Source of the DNA: Globobulimina sp.
Lineage: Eukaryota; Foraminifera; Rotaliida
Reading direction: 5' to 3'
DNA: 8,436 nt
NCBI GenBank assembly: GCA_003354225.1
Contig: PIVH01000082.1
Coordinates: 1 to 8,436 of the forward strand
The notes under the pieces were generated by a model that was not told the DNA's origin, did not search any database, and saw only the letters and a list, made by a program, of their open reading frames with translations. Shown here one piece after another: positions 1 to 7,446 of the stretch; positions within the stretch are counted from its first letter, which is position 1; each line of letters opens with the position of its first letter. A program made the position numbers and the translations under genes.

Positions 1-88
1 TTAAAACACCTTCTTCTGTAAGAGTCGCTGATTTCGATTTTTCATCAACTTTATAATCAGTATCTATTTTTAATGATGGTATTACTGC
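1..88 (-). CDS. SecA-like fragment, partial at both ends
   Basis: Reading the minus strand in the frame that begins GCA at 88-86 gives AVIPSLKIDT, then DYKVDEKSKSATLTEEGV and on to the left edge without a stop. The pattern DYxVDEKxxxxxLTEEG is typical of the preprotein-crosslinking region of bacterial and organellar SecA, the ATPase that drives protein export. The frame differs from that of ORF2 and is closed upstream by TGA at 94-92. No amino-terminal part of SecA is found elsewhere in the window. It could be a gene of organellar or bacterial origin interrupted by the retrotransposon, a pseudogene remnant, or a chimeric join in the assembly. Only about 29 residues are visible, so the call is tentative. 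The CAG before position 84 could also act as a splice acceptor. Confidence 0.45.
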
Positions 89-3000
89 GGATCATCATCA
101 TCTGCAGATTCTAATTGGTCGCCAAATTCGTTTCTATAATCCAGTGGTTTATCATTGGCTTTTTTACATTTTCCATCTTTGTACATTCGGATTAGGTCAT
201 TTCTTGTACATTTAATAAATTTTACGATCGCTTTGATGATTCTTACACGTAATTTTATTTCTAATTTGAACGGCGGGAAGAATAGCGACCTTTGGATGTG
301 ATTTATTGTGCCATTCTCGTCAAACTTACGTTTATCTGTTTCCTTTACTGCCAATTCATTGTGCGAGTTATAAATGTTATTAATTTCACCAAATAATAGT
401 TTACGAGGTGCCAAATAGTGCACAGCTTGGCACTCAACAAAATAATGCATTATAGTTTCATCATATTGGTTCATATCACATTCGCTATGTTGTTGGCAGT
501 AAGGATGGAATGAATGGTTATTTGCTTTGTATGCCATATATGTATTCAATGGCAACTGGTCCGCCATACACATGACTCTGACGTCGTTTTCTATGGCTGA
601 TAAGAATGGGATTATTTGTGCGTATTTCTTTGGTTCCCATCTAATATTTAGCTCATAATAATGTCGTCCCCATCCATATGGATAGTTACTGTAAAATAGC
701 TCAAATTTGTTTTGATTCCATATGTTTTCATCGTATTTGTTGGCTAAATACTTAATCTCCGATTTTATTGTTTTATAAGCTATCATATTATTTGGGTTGA
801 GCCACGTTGATTGGTCATCAATTAAAATGTGTTGATTATTATTATAAAATAAATCTTTCTCAATTTCCGGTTGGTTGGCCAATTTTACTTTATTTCTCGT
901 CTTACTTTCAATGATTTTATCCTTTTCAGTTATTTCTTTTGTAAAACATAACCTGGCCATTCCAGCCGCACATTTTGCCAATTCATCCACCAAATTATTC
1001 ATCTCAGATTCAGAGTGACTATGAACCCAATAAAATTTGATGAAATTGACAATATATTCAAAGTCCGATATCTTTCTGATCTCTGCATTTAATTTAATAT
1101 ACAGATTTATTATCACGTCGTCCTTTGGTGTGTGTTTTTGGGATATTATATTAAGACAGTTTTGACTGTCTGTTATTATCGCCACGCTCTCCGCTTTCAT
1201 CACATATTTCTCTCTATTTCTTGGGTCATTTAGCCATATTAGCGATTGCCATATGACATAAAATTCCATTACATTTATGTGAGTGCGGATTGACAGCGGC
1301 AATGTTATGGTGTCTATCACATCAAATCCGTAGTATATCACCACGGCACATCCCCCAATTCCAAAAATTGAACTTTTCGGATCATTGTCATATGGATAGA
1401 CAGATCCGTCGGGAACAAAGCATAGCATCTTTGCTTTCAACATACCATCTTTCCACATATTGTCATAGCTAATAAATTGGATTGAATTTGGTATTGGGTC
1501 CGGGATGAATTTGTATACGAATCTGCTTACATAATTGCCACAAATATACGTTTTTGTGTCCATTGACCCCAATTCTATTGAGTCACTGTACCATTTCCAT
1601 AGTGCATTTTTAGATCTCTTGTCTTTGGGAATATGCCTAAGTTTATCACGGATATTATAGCCATTTTGGATTTTATTATAAAGCGGCCTTATTTCATTAA
1701 TAAATTGACATTTTTTATCGTAAAGTCCATTATTTTCATTGCAACGTAATAGTTTCGAGAACGATTTGGCATTTAATCTCTTCATAAATGAGTCGAATGT
1801 ATTAAATCCATTGAAATTATTTCTTTCCATTATAGACAATGTATACAATTTGTTATTGAATATTCGTATTAGTTTATTGTATTCAACTCTTATTTTATTA
1901 TCATTTATCATATTAATATACGTAGATCCCGCATAATTTAGCAACGATATCGCCGTTGCATCAATAAAATACTTTGTAACGCCTGCACTTATTTTGTTGT
2001 GTTTACTACTTAATAATTTGTAGCAGCTTCGCCTTATTACTCGCATATCACTCAATATTTTGTTTGTATGCTGCTTAAATGTCCAAAGATTATCTAATTC
2101 CATGCCGAGTATAACAAAGCTATCGGAATGGTCATGATTGGTATTTCCGTCCATCGTAAATTCATATTTTCTGTATATACTTAACCAATCAATTAATTTT
2201 AATTCAATTTTTTTTTGATTGTTTACGAATTGCAAATATTCGCATTTATTCATAACAACTATGCATTTTTCGTCATCTTCGTTAGTTACATAATGCCATA
2301 TTTGTTCCCTTACTGCGTAATTTACTATATTTTCTGCATTGCAATTTGCGAATTTCTGATTTAATACATTTATAATTATTCGCTTTGTGAATACGTACAT
2401 TGGTTTGGAGTTTTTTTGGATCTTTTTTTGATTTTTTTGGACGATTGTTTTCTGCAATTTGCTTATTATTGGAATGCATTCATCAAATTCACCCCTAAGT
2501 TGCTCAAATTTTTGATAATAATAATCTTTAAATATAACAATATGCGATTTATCATCATTTGTCGGTATGTTATTTACGTTAAAATACTCTCTAATAAAAT
2601 TCATTGCTTTTTGTATCATCGGATACATTTTTGATAAAATAAACATATACTTTTTGTTTGACTGCAATTGGATGAATTTATTAATCGATATTTCTTTGTT
2701 CATAATAGATTCTTTATATTCATCGGTTGCGTCTCTTTTAATAGTATTATTATTATTTATTTTTATGTAAAAATTTACATCATCCATTAATACTTTCGGC
2801 TGGATTTTTGCTAATTGGTTGCCATTATTTTCATCAAATAATATATAATTTCTATCCAAATGCAGACCGCCAGGATTTATATAAATGCACCAAGCAAATC
2901 CCGCCGGTATAAATCCCTGCGAAAATAATGAATTTAATGGCTTGAATACATCAGAATTTTGATTATTTACTCTACAAATTGATCGGACGTTACTTGTAAA

Positions 3001-5484
3001 CGACTTAAACATTACGATGGCTGCTTCATTAAATCCGCAATGATATCGCATTTTATCTTCAATAATCGCCGGAAACATAGAGTTATATGCACTGCTCGAG
3101 TCGTTTGAGACTAATACAGTCGGAAAACCATTACAAATCATATCATCAATGTCCGTAATCATATTTGTTAGACAGTCTTCGGAGCCCGATGCCATTTTTG
3201 ATGCGAACTGGTGCACCATTAATAATTTATATTTCTCCGCATATACAGCAATTCTATTAAACACCATAATTGTATACACTTTTAATATAATGACGCCATA
3301 TTCGAGCGGCCGTAGTGACCCAATCAATCTCTTATCTTTGCCACCTTTAACTAATGGGTTCATGAGGCGTTCATTCATGTTATTGGTTACAACGCCGTTA
3401 TCTTTCCACCAATCATATACTAATAGCAATATATCAGCAATTTGGTGTTCAGCGTGTACCAATAATAGCAGATGGATGTCACCATGGAATGCCTTATTTG
3501 GATCTGCTGTGTTGAGTGCGTAATGCAATTCTGATTTTGTGAATGGTTCAACTAAGCGGTTTGCTGCCAGTTTCCATTTTGCAACTTCATCAATTTGATA
3601 ATCTGATAAAGTGTTTCTATCCGCTTCGGACCATATTTTTGGTCGGAAATCATACGGTGAGTCAAGTTCACGTGCTCTGCTTCGTGACCTTTTAACCTTT
3701 GTATCATACAAAGGGTTTGATTTATGGCCAATTGTGTTCATAAATTTTGCGATTACATTTGCTTTTTCTTTATCATCATAGATAAAATCATCGTATTTCA
3801 GGTTTGCATCTACTTTTTTTGTGATTTTTTTTATTGCTTTTGATAATTTCACTAATTTGCCTATTGTCCGGGTACTATTTTTATCATTGTCGCCATCTAA
3901 TTTCTTTACTAAACTGTACCATGACTTTGATTTGTATTCATTTATAGTTTTCATATCTTGTTTTTTCTTTATTTTGCGTTTTTCATTTCGGACTTTTCGG
4001 CCTTTCATTCTATCCATAACCTTCCAATTCTGATAAATATTCCATCGCTTATACCCAATTTTATCGATAATAAATTGTTTTGGGCACTTTCTTATGAGTT
4101 CGCTACGCTTTTTATACCACTTTTTTTTGATGTTTACCACTGATTTAATGATAGATTTGTATTTTCTGCGGTAATCTCGCGTACGTTGTATAATTTGCTT
4201 TATTTCCTTACTTAATACCAATACTCGCCCAACGCGGTTTGTTTTTTTTCCAAAGTGAAATTCCGCGGAGTTTGTCATTAAATTCTTTGCGTGTTTCATA
4301 ATCATCGATATCTGCTCAATTGGTCTGGAATTTGATGGGTTGTAACTACCATAGCTATCAATTATACCTTTCATTGATAACATTTTTATATCCAAATCAT
4401 TCTGATATTTCTGGATGTTTTGCTTTGTCATATTATTCAGTTTCCATGTCGTTTTTGTAAAACGTTTTCGTTGTTTGATTGTATTGACATTCATTAAAAA
4501 CATATGATTTGGATAATGGTCGGAGATATTTTCGGGGATATAATTGTTAATGATTTGAATACGTCCTTTTTTGTTTATATTTGTCCAAATTGTATCTATT
4601 ATCGATTCATTTTTCATGCCATACTTATCGATTACAAATCTGGTATTTTGTCCATATTTATTTATATTATTTAGACCGATTTTGTTCATTGCCACAAATA
4701 ACTTGTCGCCATCGCAATATTTTCGTATTAAATTATGCCGTTTCTCCTCATTTCTATCAATCGATCCTATTAATTCTGAACGTATATTATAGTCGCCACC
4801 ATTTATAATTGTTGGCGTCTTATCATTCATGTAATTTGCAATGTAATTATGGATTATTTTAATGTTTTTTGGGTTCGTCGCATTAATATTTGGTGATCTA
4901 TAGGCATTCCACAGAATTATTTTGTCGCGGTTTCTGTATTTTTTTCGGAGTTTTAGCACCACAGCACATGAATGGATGTTATTTTGTGGGTCTACGTCAA
5001 TTAAATCATGCGGTATGTCGATAGAACTTACGTTATTTACCATATTATTTCTTATATATATTGATGTAATGCCAATTTTATCATTTGCAATGCGTGTCAT
5101 CCCAATCAATTTTGCGAATTCATCTTCTTTCGCTAATTTATAGCCCCTATAATTTTTGAATCCAACCGTTTCTTGGAACATACAAATATGCGGATTTTTA
5201 TCATTTATGTACATAGTTACTTCATCTTTTTTGATTGAATTTGCGTTCATTCCTCCATCAACGTTCCATGTTATTATCTTGATTTTATTTGATTTGCATA
5301 CTAGCGGATTTATTATTCGCCGTTTAGCGTTTCTGGTAGGTACCGTACCATGTTTTTTATGTGATTTTTTGTTATTGTTTATTTTGTGTGGTACGTTAAT
5401 GGGTTTTGGTCTTATTTCAAATGGATACCTTGCATACCATTCCGGTGTATTTCTCTTTAATGGTTTTTGTTTACTTCTTGGCAT
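82..5484 (-). CDS. LINE ORF2 polyprotein: APE endonuclease - reverse transcriptase - RNase H - Cys/His motif
   Basis: This is the replication enzyme of the retrotransposon, 1,800 residues, longer than the usual 1,000-1,300 of LINE ORF2. The start is fixed by three in-frame TAA codons directly before the ATG. Residues 1-56 are basic. The endonuclease (about 65-335) shows TWNVDGG with N74, FQET with E105, AYRSP at 194-198, GDYN with D231, IDTIW with D297 and SDH with D322/H323, so its active site looks complete. A long Lys/Arg-rich linker follows (about 400-620). The reverse transcriptase (about 640-1160) shows PLVKGGKD and RPLEYG, motif A with D795 (DSSSAYN), motif B SQGFIPAG, motif C LMDD with D901/D902, motif D NDDKS and motif E ILGMEL near 1125-1130. 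RNase H (about 1350-1510) has D1359, E1407, D1439 and D1500, with H1490. A Cys/His motif follows (H1666/C1669/H1680/C1685, with ET before the His). Odd points are two insertions in the palm and a C-terminus that reads through the (GAT)4 run. Confidence 0.95.
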   Translation of the reverse strand: MPRSKQKPLKRNTPEWYARYPFEIRPKPINVPHKINNNKKSHKKHGTVPTRNAKRRIINPLVCKSNKIKIITWNVDGGMNANSIKKDEVTMYINDKNPHICMFQETVGFKNYRGYKLAKEDEFAKLIGMTRIANDKIGITSIYIRNNMVNNVSSIDIPHDLIDVDPQNNIHSCAVVLKLRKKYRNRDKIILWNAYRSPNINATNPKNIKIIHNYIANYMNDKTPTIINGGDYNIRSELIGSIDRNEEKRHNLIRKYCDGDKLFVAMNKIGLNNINKYGQNTRFVIDKYGMKNESIIDTIWTNINKKGRIQIINNYIPENISDHYPNHMFLMNVNTIKQRKRFTKTTWKLNNMTKQNIQKYQNDLDIKMLSMKGIIDSYGSYNPSNSRPIEQISMIMKHAKNLMTNSAEFHFGKKTNRVGRVLVLSKEIKQIIQRTRDYRRKYKSIIKSVVNIKKKWYKKRSELIRKCPKQFIIDKIGYKRWNIYQNWKVMDRMKGRKVRNEKRKIKKKQDMKTINEYKSKSWYSLVKKLDGDNDKNSTRTIGKLVKLSKAIKKITKKVDANLKYDDFIYDDKEKANVIAKFMNTIGHKSNPLYDTKVKRSRSRARELDSPYDFRPKIWSEADRNTLSDYQIDEVAKWKLAANRLVEPFTKSELHYALNTADPNKAFHGDIHLLLLVHAEHQIADILLLVYDWWKDNGVVTNNMNERLMNPLVKGGKDKRLIGSLRPLEYGVIILKVYTIMVFNRIAVYAEKYKLLMVHQFASKMASGSEDCLTNMITDIDDMICNGFPTVLVSNDSSSAYNSMFPAIIEDKMRYHCGFNEAAIVMFKSFTSNVRSICRVNNQNSDVFKPLNSLFSQGFIPAGFAWCIYINPGGLHLDRNYILFDENNGNQLAKIQPKVLMDDVNFYIKINNNNTIKRDATDEYKESIMNKEISINKFIQLQSNKKYMFILSKMYPMIQKAMNFIREYFNVNNIPTNDDKSHIVIFKDYYYQKFEQLRGEFDECIPIISKLQKTIVQKNQKKIQKNSKPMYVFTKRIIINVLNQKFANCNAENIVNYAVREQIWHYVTNEDDEKCIVVMNKCEYLQFVNNQKKIELKLIDWLSIYRKYEFTMDGNTNHDHSDSFVILGMELDNLWTFKQHTNKILSDMRVIRRSCYKLLSSKHNKISAGVTKYFIDATAISLLNYAGSTYINMINDNKIRVEYNKLIRIFNNKLYTLSIMERNNFNGFNTFDSFMKRLNAKSFSKLLRCNENNGLYDKKCQFINEIRPLYNKIQNGYNIRDKLRHIPKDKRSKNALWKWYSDSIELGSMDTKTYICGNYVSRFVYKFIPDPIPNSIQFISYDNMWKDGMLKAKMLCFVPDGSVYPYDNDPKSSIFGIGGCAVVIYYGFDVIDTITLPLSIRTHINVMEFYVIWQSLIWLNDPRNREKYVMKAESVAIITDSQNCLNIISQKHTPKDDVIINLYIKLNAEIRKISDFEYIVNFIKFYWVHSHSESEMNNLVDELAKCAAGMARLCFTKEITEKDKIIESKTRNKVKLANQPEIEKDLFYNNNQHILIDDQSTWLNPNNMIAYKTIKSEIKYLANKYDENIWNQNKFELFYSNYPYGWGRHYYELNIRWEPKKYAQIIPFLSAIENDVRVMCMADQLPLNTYMAYKANNHSFHPYCQQHSECDMNQYDETIMHYFVECQAVHYLAPRKLLFGEINNIYNSHNELAVKETDKRKFDENGTINHIQRSLFFPPFKLEIKLRVRIIKAIVKFIKCTRNDLIRMYKDGKCKKANDKPLDYRNEFGDQLESADDDDPQ
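91..102 (-). repeat. (GAT)4 run, candidate 3' tail of the retrotransposon
   Basis: Four GAT units on the minus strand encode four Asp residues near the end of ORF2. Immediately beyond them the SecA-like similarity starts in another frame. I-like LINEs often end in short tandem repeats rather than poly(A), so the run is a reasonable element end. If so, the last ORF2 residues and its TAA are supplied by the target DNA. Confidence 0.4.
403..498 (-). other. C-terminal Cys/His motif of ORF2
   Basis: Residues 1663-1694 contain C1663, H1666, C1669, H1680 and C1685, with DET before H1680 and R1694 after it. This resembles the CxxC-(n)-ET-xx-H-xxxx-C motif at the end of many LINE ORF2 proteins, thought to bind nucleic acid. 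The first ligand differs: either C1663 (C-x5-C) or H1666 (H-x2-C) must replace the usual CxxC pair. Confidence 0.7.
955..1437 (-). other. RNase H domain of ORF2
   Basis: Residues about 1350-1510. PDGS with D1359, MEFYVIWQSL with E1407, ITDSQ with D1439, and WVHSHSESEMNNLVDELAK with H1490 and D1500 form the DEDD set of type I RNase H. The domain degrades the RNA strand of the RNA/DNA hybrid. Its presence after the reverse transcriptase groups the element with I-like LINEs and some other RNase H-bearing clades. Confidence 0.93.
2005..3567 (-). other. Reverse transcriptase domain with two palm insertions
   Basis: Residues about 640-1160. The catalytic aspartates D795 (motif A) and D901/D902 (motif C) are present. 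Motif A reads DSSSAYN where LINEs normally have DxxxAFD, and motif C reads LMDD instead of the usual Y/FADD. Motifs C to D span about 77 residues (902 to 979) and motifs D to E about 147 (979 to 1126). From general knowledge of LINE enzymes I would expect roughly 35 and 25-30. The extra segments are Lys/Asn/Ile-rich and match nothing I know. Confidence 0.88.
2410..2439 (-). other. Three successive A7 runs (slippery heptamers) inside ORF2
   Basis: On the coding strand three A7 runs fall in frame as A AAA AAT (2437-2431), A AAA AAG (2428-2422) and A AAA AAC (2416-2410). Each fits the X XXY YYZ form of a -1 slippery site. They encode a QKNQKKIQKN stretch in the second palm insertion. A -1 shift would enter a frame that stops at 2282. 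Use as a frameshift signal is not shown; AT bias with Lys/Asn/Gln codons may be the whole cause. Confidence 0.35.
4480..5292 (-). other. APE-like endonuclease domain of ORF2
   Basis: Residues about 65-335 of ORF2 carry the ordered motifs of the endonuclease/exonuclease/phosphatase fold: N74, E105, Y195, D231/N233, D297 and the D322-H323 pair. In LINEs this domain nicks the target DNA and so supplies the primer for reverse transcription. No key residue is missing. Target specificity cannot be read from the sequence. Confidence 0.92.
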
Positions 5485-5896
5485 TTATTATTATTAAATA
5501 ACTGTTTAAATTAAATTGAATCAACTTTTACTTAAAACAAAATAAAAACGAATTTATGGATTGAAAAAATGTGCGAATATATTAATATTATGGATAATTT
5601 AACGGAAAAAAAGGTTTAATGTCACAGTAACGATTAAAAATAAAAATACAGTGACTTCAAACAACAAAAATAAAAGGAATTTACTGTTATTTCTTAAACG
5701 TAATCAAAAATTAAACTCACTCAATAACAATATCAATATAAAATCGATATTATTCTATAACTGCGTTATTTTACCAATAAAATTGCAAAATAAGCGTATA
5801 TAATTTGAATACAAATAACACACACAAAAATATCACACAATTTACGGGGACTAACACAGTTTTAACACACCACTAAAAAGTGGCGGTTGAGCAGTT
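5485..5896. other. AT-rich spacer between the two element frames; no gene seen
   Basis: About 412 bases, strongly A-rich on the plus strand, with no credible reading frame. It holds an imperfect inverted repeat, gtcacagt at 5621-5628 with acagtgac at 5648-5655 (seven pairs around one A-A mismatch). The 7-base pair acagtaa (5624-5630) and ttactgt (5681-5687) overlaps it, so the two are alternative folds. A small hairpin, ccact/agtgg at 5870-5883, lies just past the stop of the 429-residue frame. A spacer this long between ORF1 and ORF2 is unusual for a LINE. Confidence 0.5.
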
Positions 5897-7186
5897 TTAG
5901 AAGTCTTGGTGGCTCCCTTTATTTTGTGGGCCACCAAAATTTAATGAACTAAAATTTACATTGTAATTATTGTTATTTTCCTGATTATTTATCATATCTG
6001 AGTCAATATCATTATTTTGCTCCATTTCATCATTGCTTTCATAGTCTTTACAGCAACGATCAAAAGAAACATTTGCCCCATTTATTGACCATAATTTGTG
6101 TTCGATTGCATAACTAATCGTTTCTCGCGGTGTAATGTTACCAGATTTATAATTAAATATTCTTGTTATTGCATCAATTAATAATGGTAACGCAATCTGA
6201 TATTTATTCATTTTTCTCGCCTGTTTGTGGATGGCCTCAATGACAGGTTTGTGAGTACAAAGACTGTCCATTTTTTGCTGAAATTCAGATTTTTGAACTT
6301 CGTTATTAATCAACAATTTTTTATTCACGGCCTTGTCAATTCTGCCTAAACGCTTTATTGTTATATCTAAGCCGCACGGAAGACCATTAATTGTGTAATC
6401 TGTCGGTCTGAATTCACGTTCGTCATCATCCAGATCTTCAATTCTTGTGTTAGATGACAATTCAAATGATTTTGGCTTAAATCTTTTTCCTATGTCGTCA
6501 AAAGAGATAAAAAATTCCCATTGCTTTGGTTTTAATTGTTTCATATTGATTGTAAACCAAATTGCTAACTGTTGTAACGATGCTAATTCCTTAATGCTAC
6601 ACGAGAAAAAATTGGGTCTCATGCCAAATATTCTGTATTTATAGAGATATGCAGCATTTTTATTTGTTGTAAGGTGACAAACGGAATCTATCCCATTTCC
6701 ACCTAACAACCGTACTAATTTTTCATTTGTTATTAGATTTTCTTTGATGAGGTTGATTGTCGCATTTAGTGTTTGCGCATCTTCCTCTTTTACGATAAAA
6801 ATCACTTTGGCGTACTTTACAAATTCTTGTTTATCTGCGCTGAAATTACGGACCACCGAAACATCACTGACTCGCTTATTTATTTTAATTGCAATGCTAA
6901 TCGGTACGACTTCTTTGAGGATGTCGGTGAATCCATATTGGCTCATATGCCTCGCCGTAATTGCTTTAATTATTAATTGAATTTCATGCATTGTTTGTGT
7001 CGAATCACGATAATTAGGATATTTTCTTACATAAATTGCATTTGGTCCATACAAATCGATGATGTCATCGATGTTTCGCGCTGTAAATCCAACTAAAGTT
7101 TCACCAATTTTGTAATTTGATGTATCTTTAATGTATTCTAATTGCTCTCGATTTAATTGTTTATTCGCTTCAACAAAATCTGCCAT
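5897..7186 (-). CDS. Unknown 429-residue protein, candidate LINE ORF1
   Basis: I do not recognise this protein. It is a single intact frame whose start has a favourable context (A at -3, G at +4), with an in-frame TAA 36-38 bases upstream. It appears soluble, with no signal peptide or membrane segment. Residues 1-375 look like a mixed alpha/beta fold with basic patches such as KQLKPKQWEF and RLGRIDKAVNKK. An acidic, Asn-rich tail (about 380-429) is probably disordered and ends in an SSLNFGGPQNKG-like segment. No CCHC zinc knuckles, which many I-like ORF1 proteins carry, are present, and I see no clear RRM motif. Its position before the reverse-transcriptase frame on the same strand suggests an RNA-binding ORF1 protein. 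A TATA-like site upstream and the 412-base gap after it leave open that it is a separate host gene. A folded core with an acidic tail also occurs in viral nucleoproteins, but I see no motif to support that. Confidence 0.75.
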   Translation of the reverse strand: MADFVEANKQLNREQLEYIKDTSNYKIGETLVGFTARNIDDIIDLYGPNAIYVRKYPNYRDSTQTMHEIQLIIKAITARHMSQYGFTDILKEVVPISIAIKINKRVSDVSVVRNFSADKQEFVKYAKVIFIVKEEDAQTLNATINLIKENLITNEKLVRLLGGNGIDSVCHLTTNKNAAYLYKYRIFGMRPNFFSCSIKELASLQQLAIWFTINMKQLKPKQWEFFISFDDIGKRFKPKSFELSSNTRIEDLDDDEREFRPTDYTINGLPCGLDITIKRLGRIDKAVNKKLLINNEVQKSEFQQKMDSLCTHKPVIEAIHKQARKMNKYQIALPLLIDAITRIFNYKSGNITPRETISYAIEHKLWSINGANVSFDRCCKDYESNDEMEQNNDIDSDMINNQENNNNYNVNFSSLNFGGPQNKGSHQDF

Positions 7187-7446
7187 TTTTAATGTGCGAA
7201 AATGCGTATGTTATTCACAAAAAAATTGATTGCTACCTATATAATCAAATAATACTACCACAAATTGGTTTGTTTGGATAATGCCAACGTTTAGTAACCA
7301 ACTTGTAACAAATAATCGCTACGTAAACTGCAACTTTATACTGGTTAATACCAATTGATTGTAATGACTGACGCCCGCTCTGTAATGGGAGGACTATTGC
7401 GACTGGTGCTACGACAATCAGCTAAATCAACTTACGGTACTTTAAA
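7187..7446. other. Non-coding gap; possible 5' UTR of the element
   Basis: About 260 bases between the 429-residue and 155-residue genes, with no credible frame. A less AT-rich patch lies at about 7365-7415. The sequence attgattg occurs twice (near 7225 and 7354). If the retrotransposon has a 5' UTR and internal promoter, they should be here, but I see no sharp junction. Confidence 0.4.
7237..7243 (-). promoter_or_regulatory. TATA-like element upstream of the 429-residue gene
   Basis: The minus strand reads TATATAG here, 50-57 bases before the ATG at 7186. That spacing would allow a start site near 7210 and a very short leader. Such strings are common by chance in AT-rich DNA, and LINE promoters are usually internal and TATA-less, so this is weak. 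Confidence 0.22.

Larger units (their letters stand above)
91..7186 (-). mobile_element. Non-LTR (LINE) retrotransposon, I-like, apparently intact; limits approximate
   Basis: The interval holds an unknown 429-residue frame followed by a 1,800-residue frame with endonuclease, reverse transcriptase, RNase H and a C-terminal Cys/His motif, all on the minus strand. This order is known from I-clade and related LINEs, which move by target-primed reverse transcription. No long terminal repeats, integrase or protease are seen. The 3' limit is placed at the (GAT)4 run at 91-102, because an unrelated SecA-like frame begins just beyond it and I-like elements commonly end in short tandem repeats. The 5' limit is set at the first unknown frame for lack of a better mark; the true 5' UTR may reach towards 7446. 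I looked for a copy of the left flank sequence near 7187-7446 as a target-site duplication and saw none. Whether the 429-residue frame belongs to the element is inferred from order and strand only. Confidence 0.75.

Noticed and set aside
2282-2479. 65-codon minus-strand frame in the -1 phase of ORF2
   Set aside because: It is reachable only by -1 slippage at the A7 runs and has no protein features; kept only as part of the slippery-site observation.
3149-3523. 124-codon plus-strand frame inside ORF2
   Set aside because: It is antisense to the conserved reverse-transcriptase motifs, has no recognisable protein features and reflects the open complementary frame.
82-5484. Group II intron or bacterial retroelement reverse transcriptase
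   Set aside because: The APE endonuclease, type I RNase H and C-terminal Cys/His motif in this order are those of eukaryotic LINEs; no maturase or intron RNA features are seen.
5156-5497. 113-codon plus-strand hydrophobic frame opposite the start of ORF2
   Set aside because: Its Phe/Leu/Ile richness is what the complement of Lys/Asn-rich codons gives. The opposite strand encodes the endonuclease motifs.
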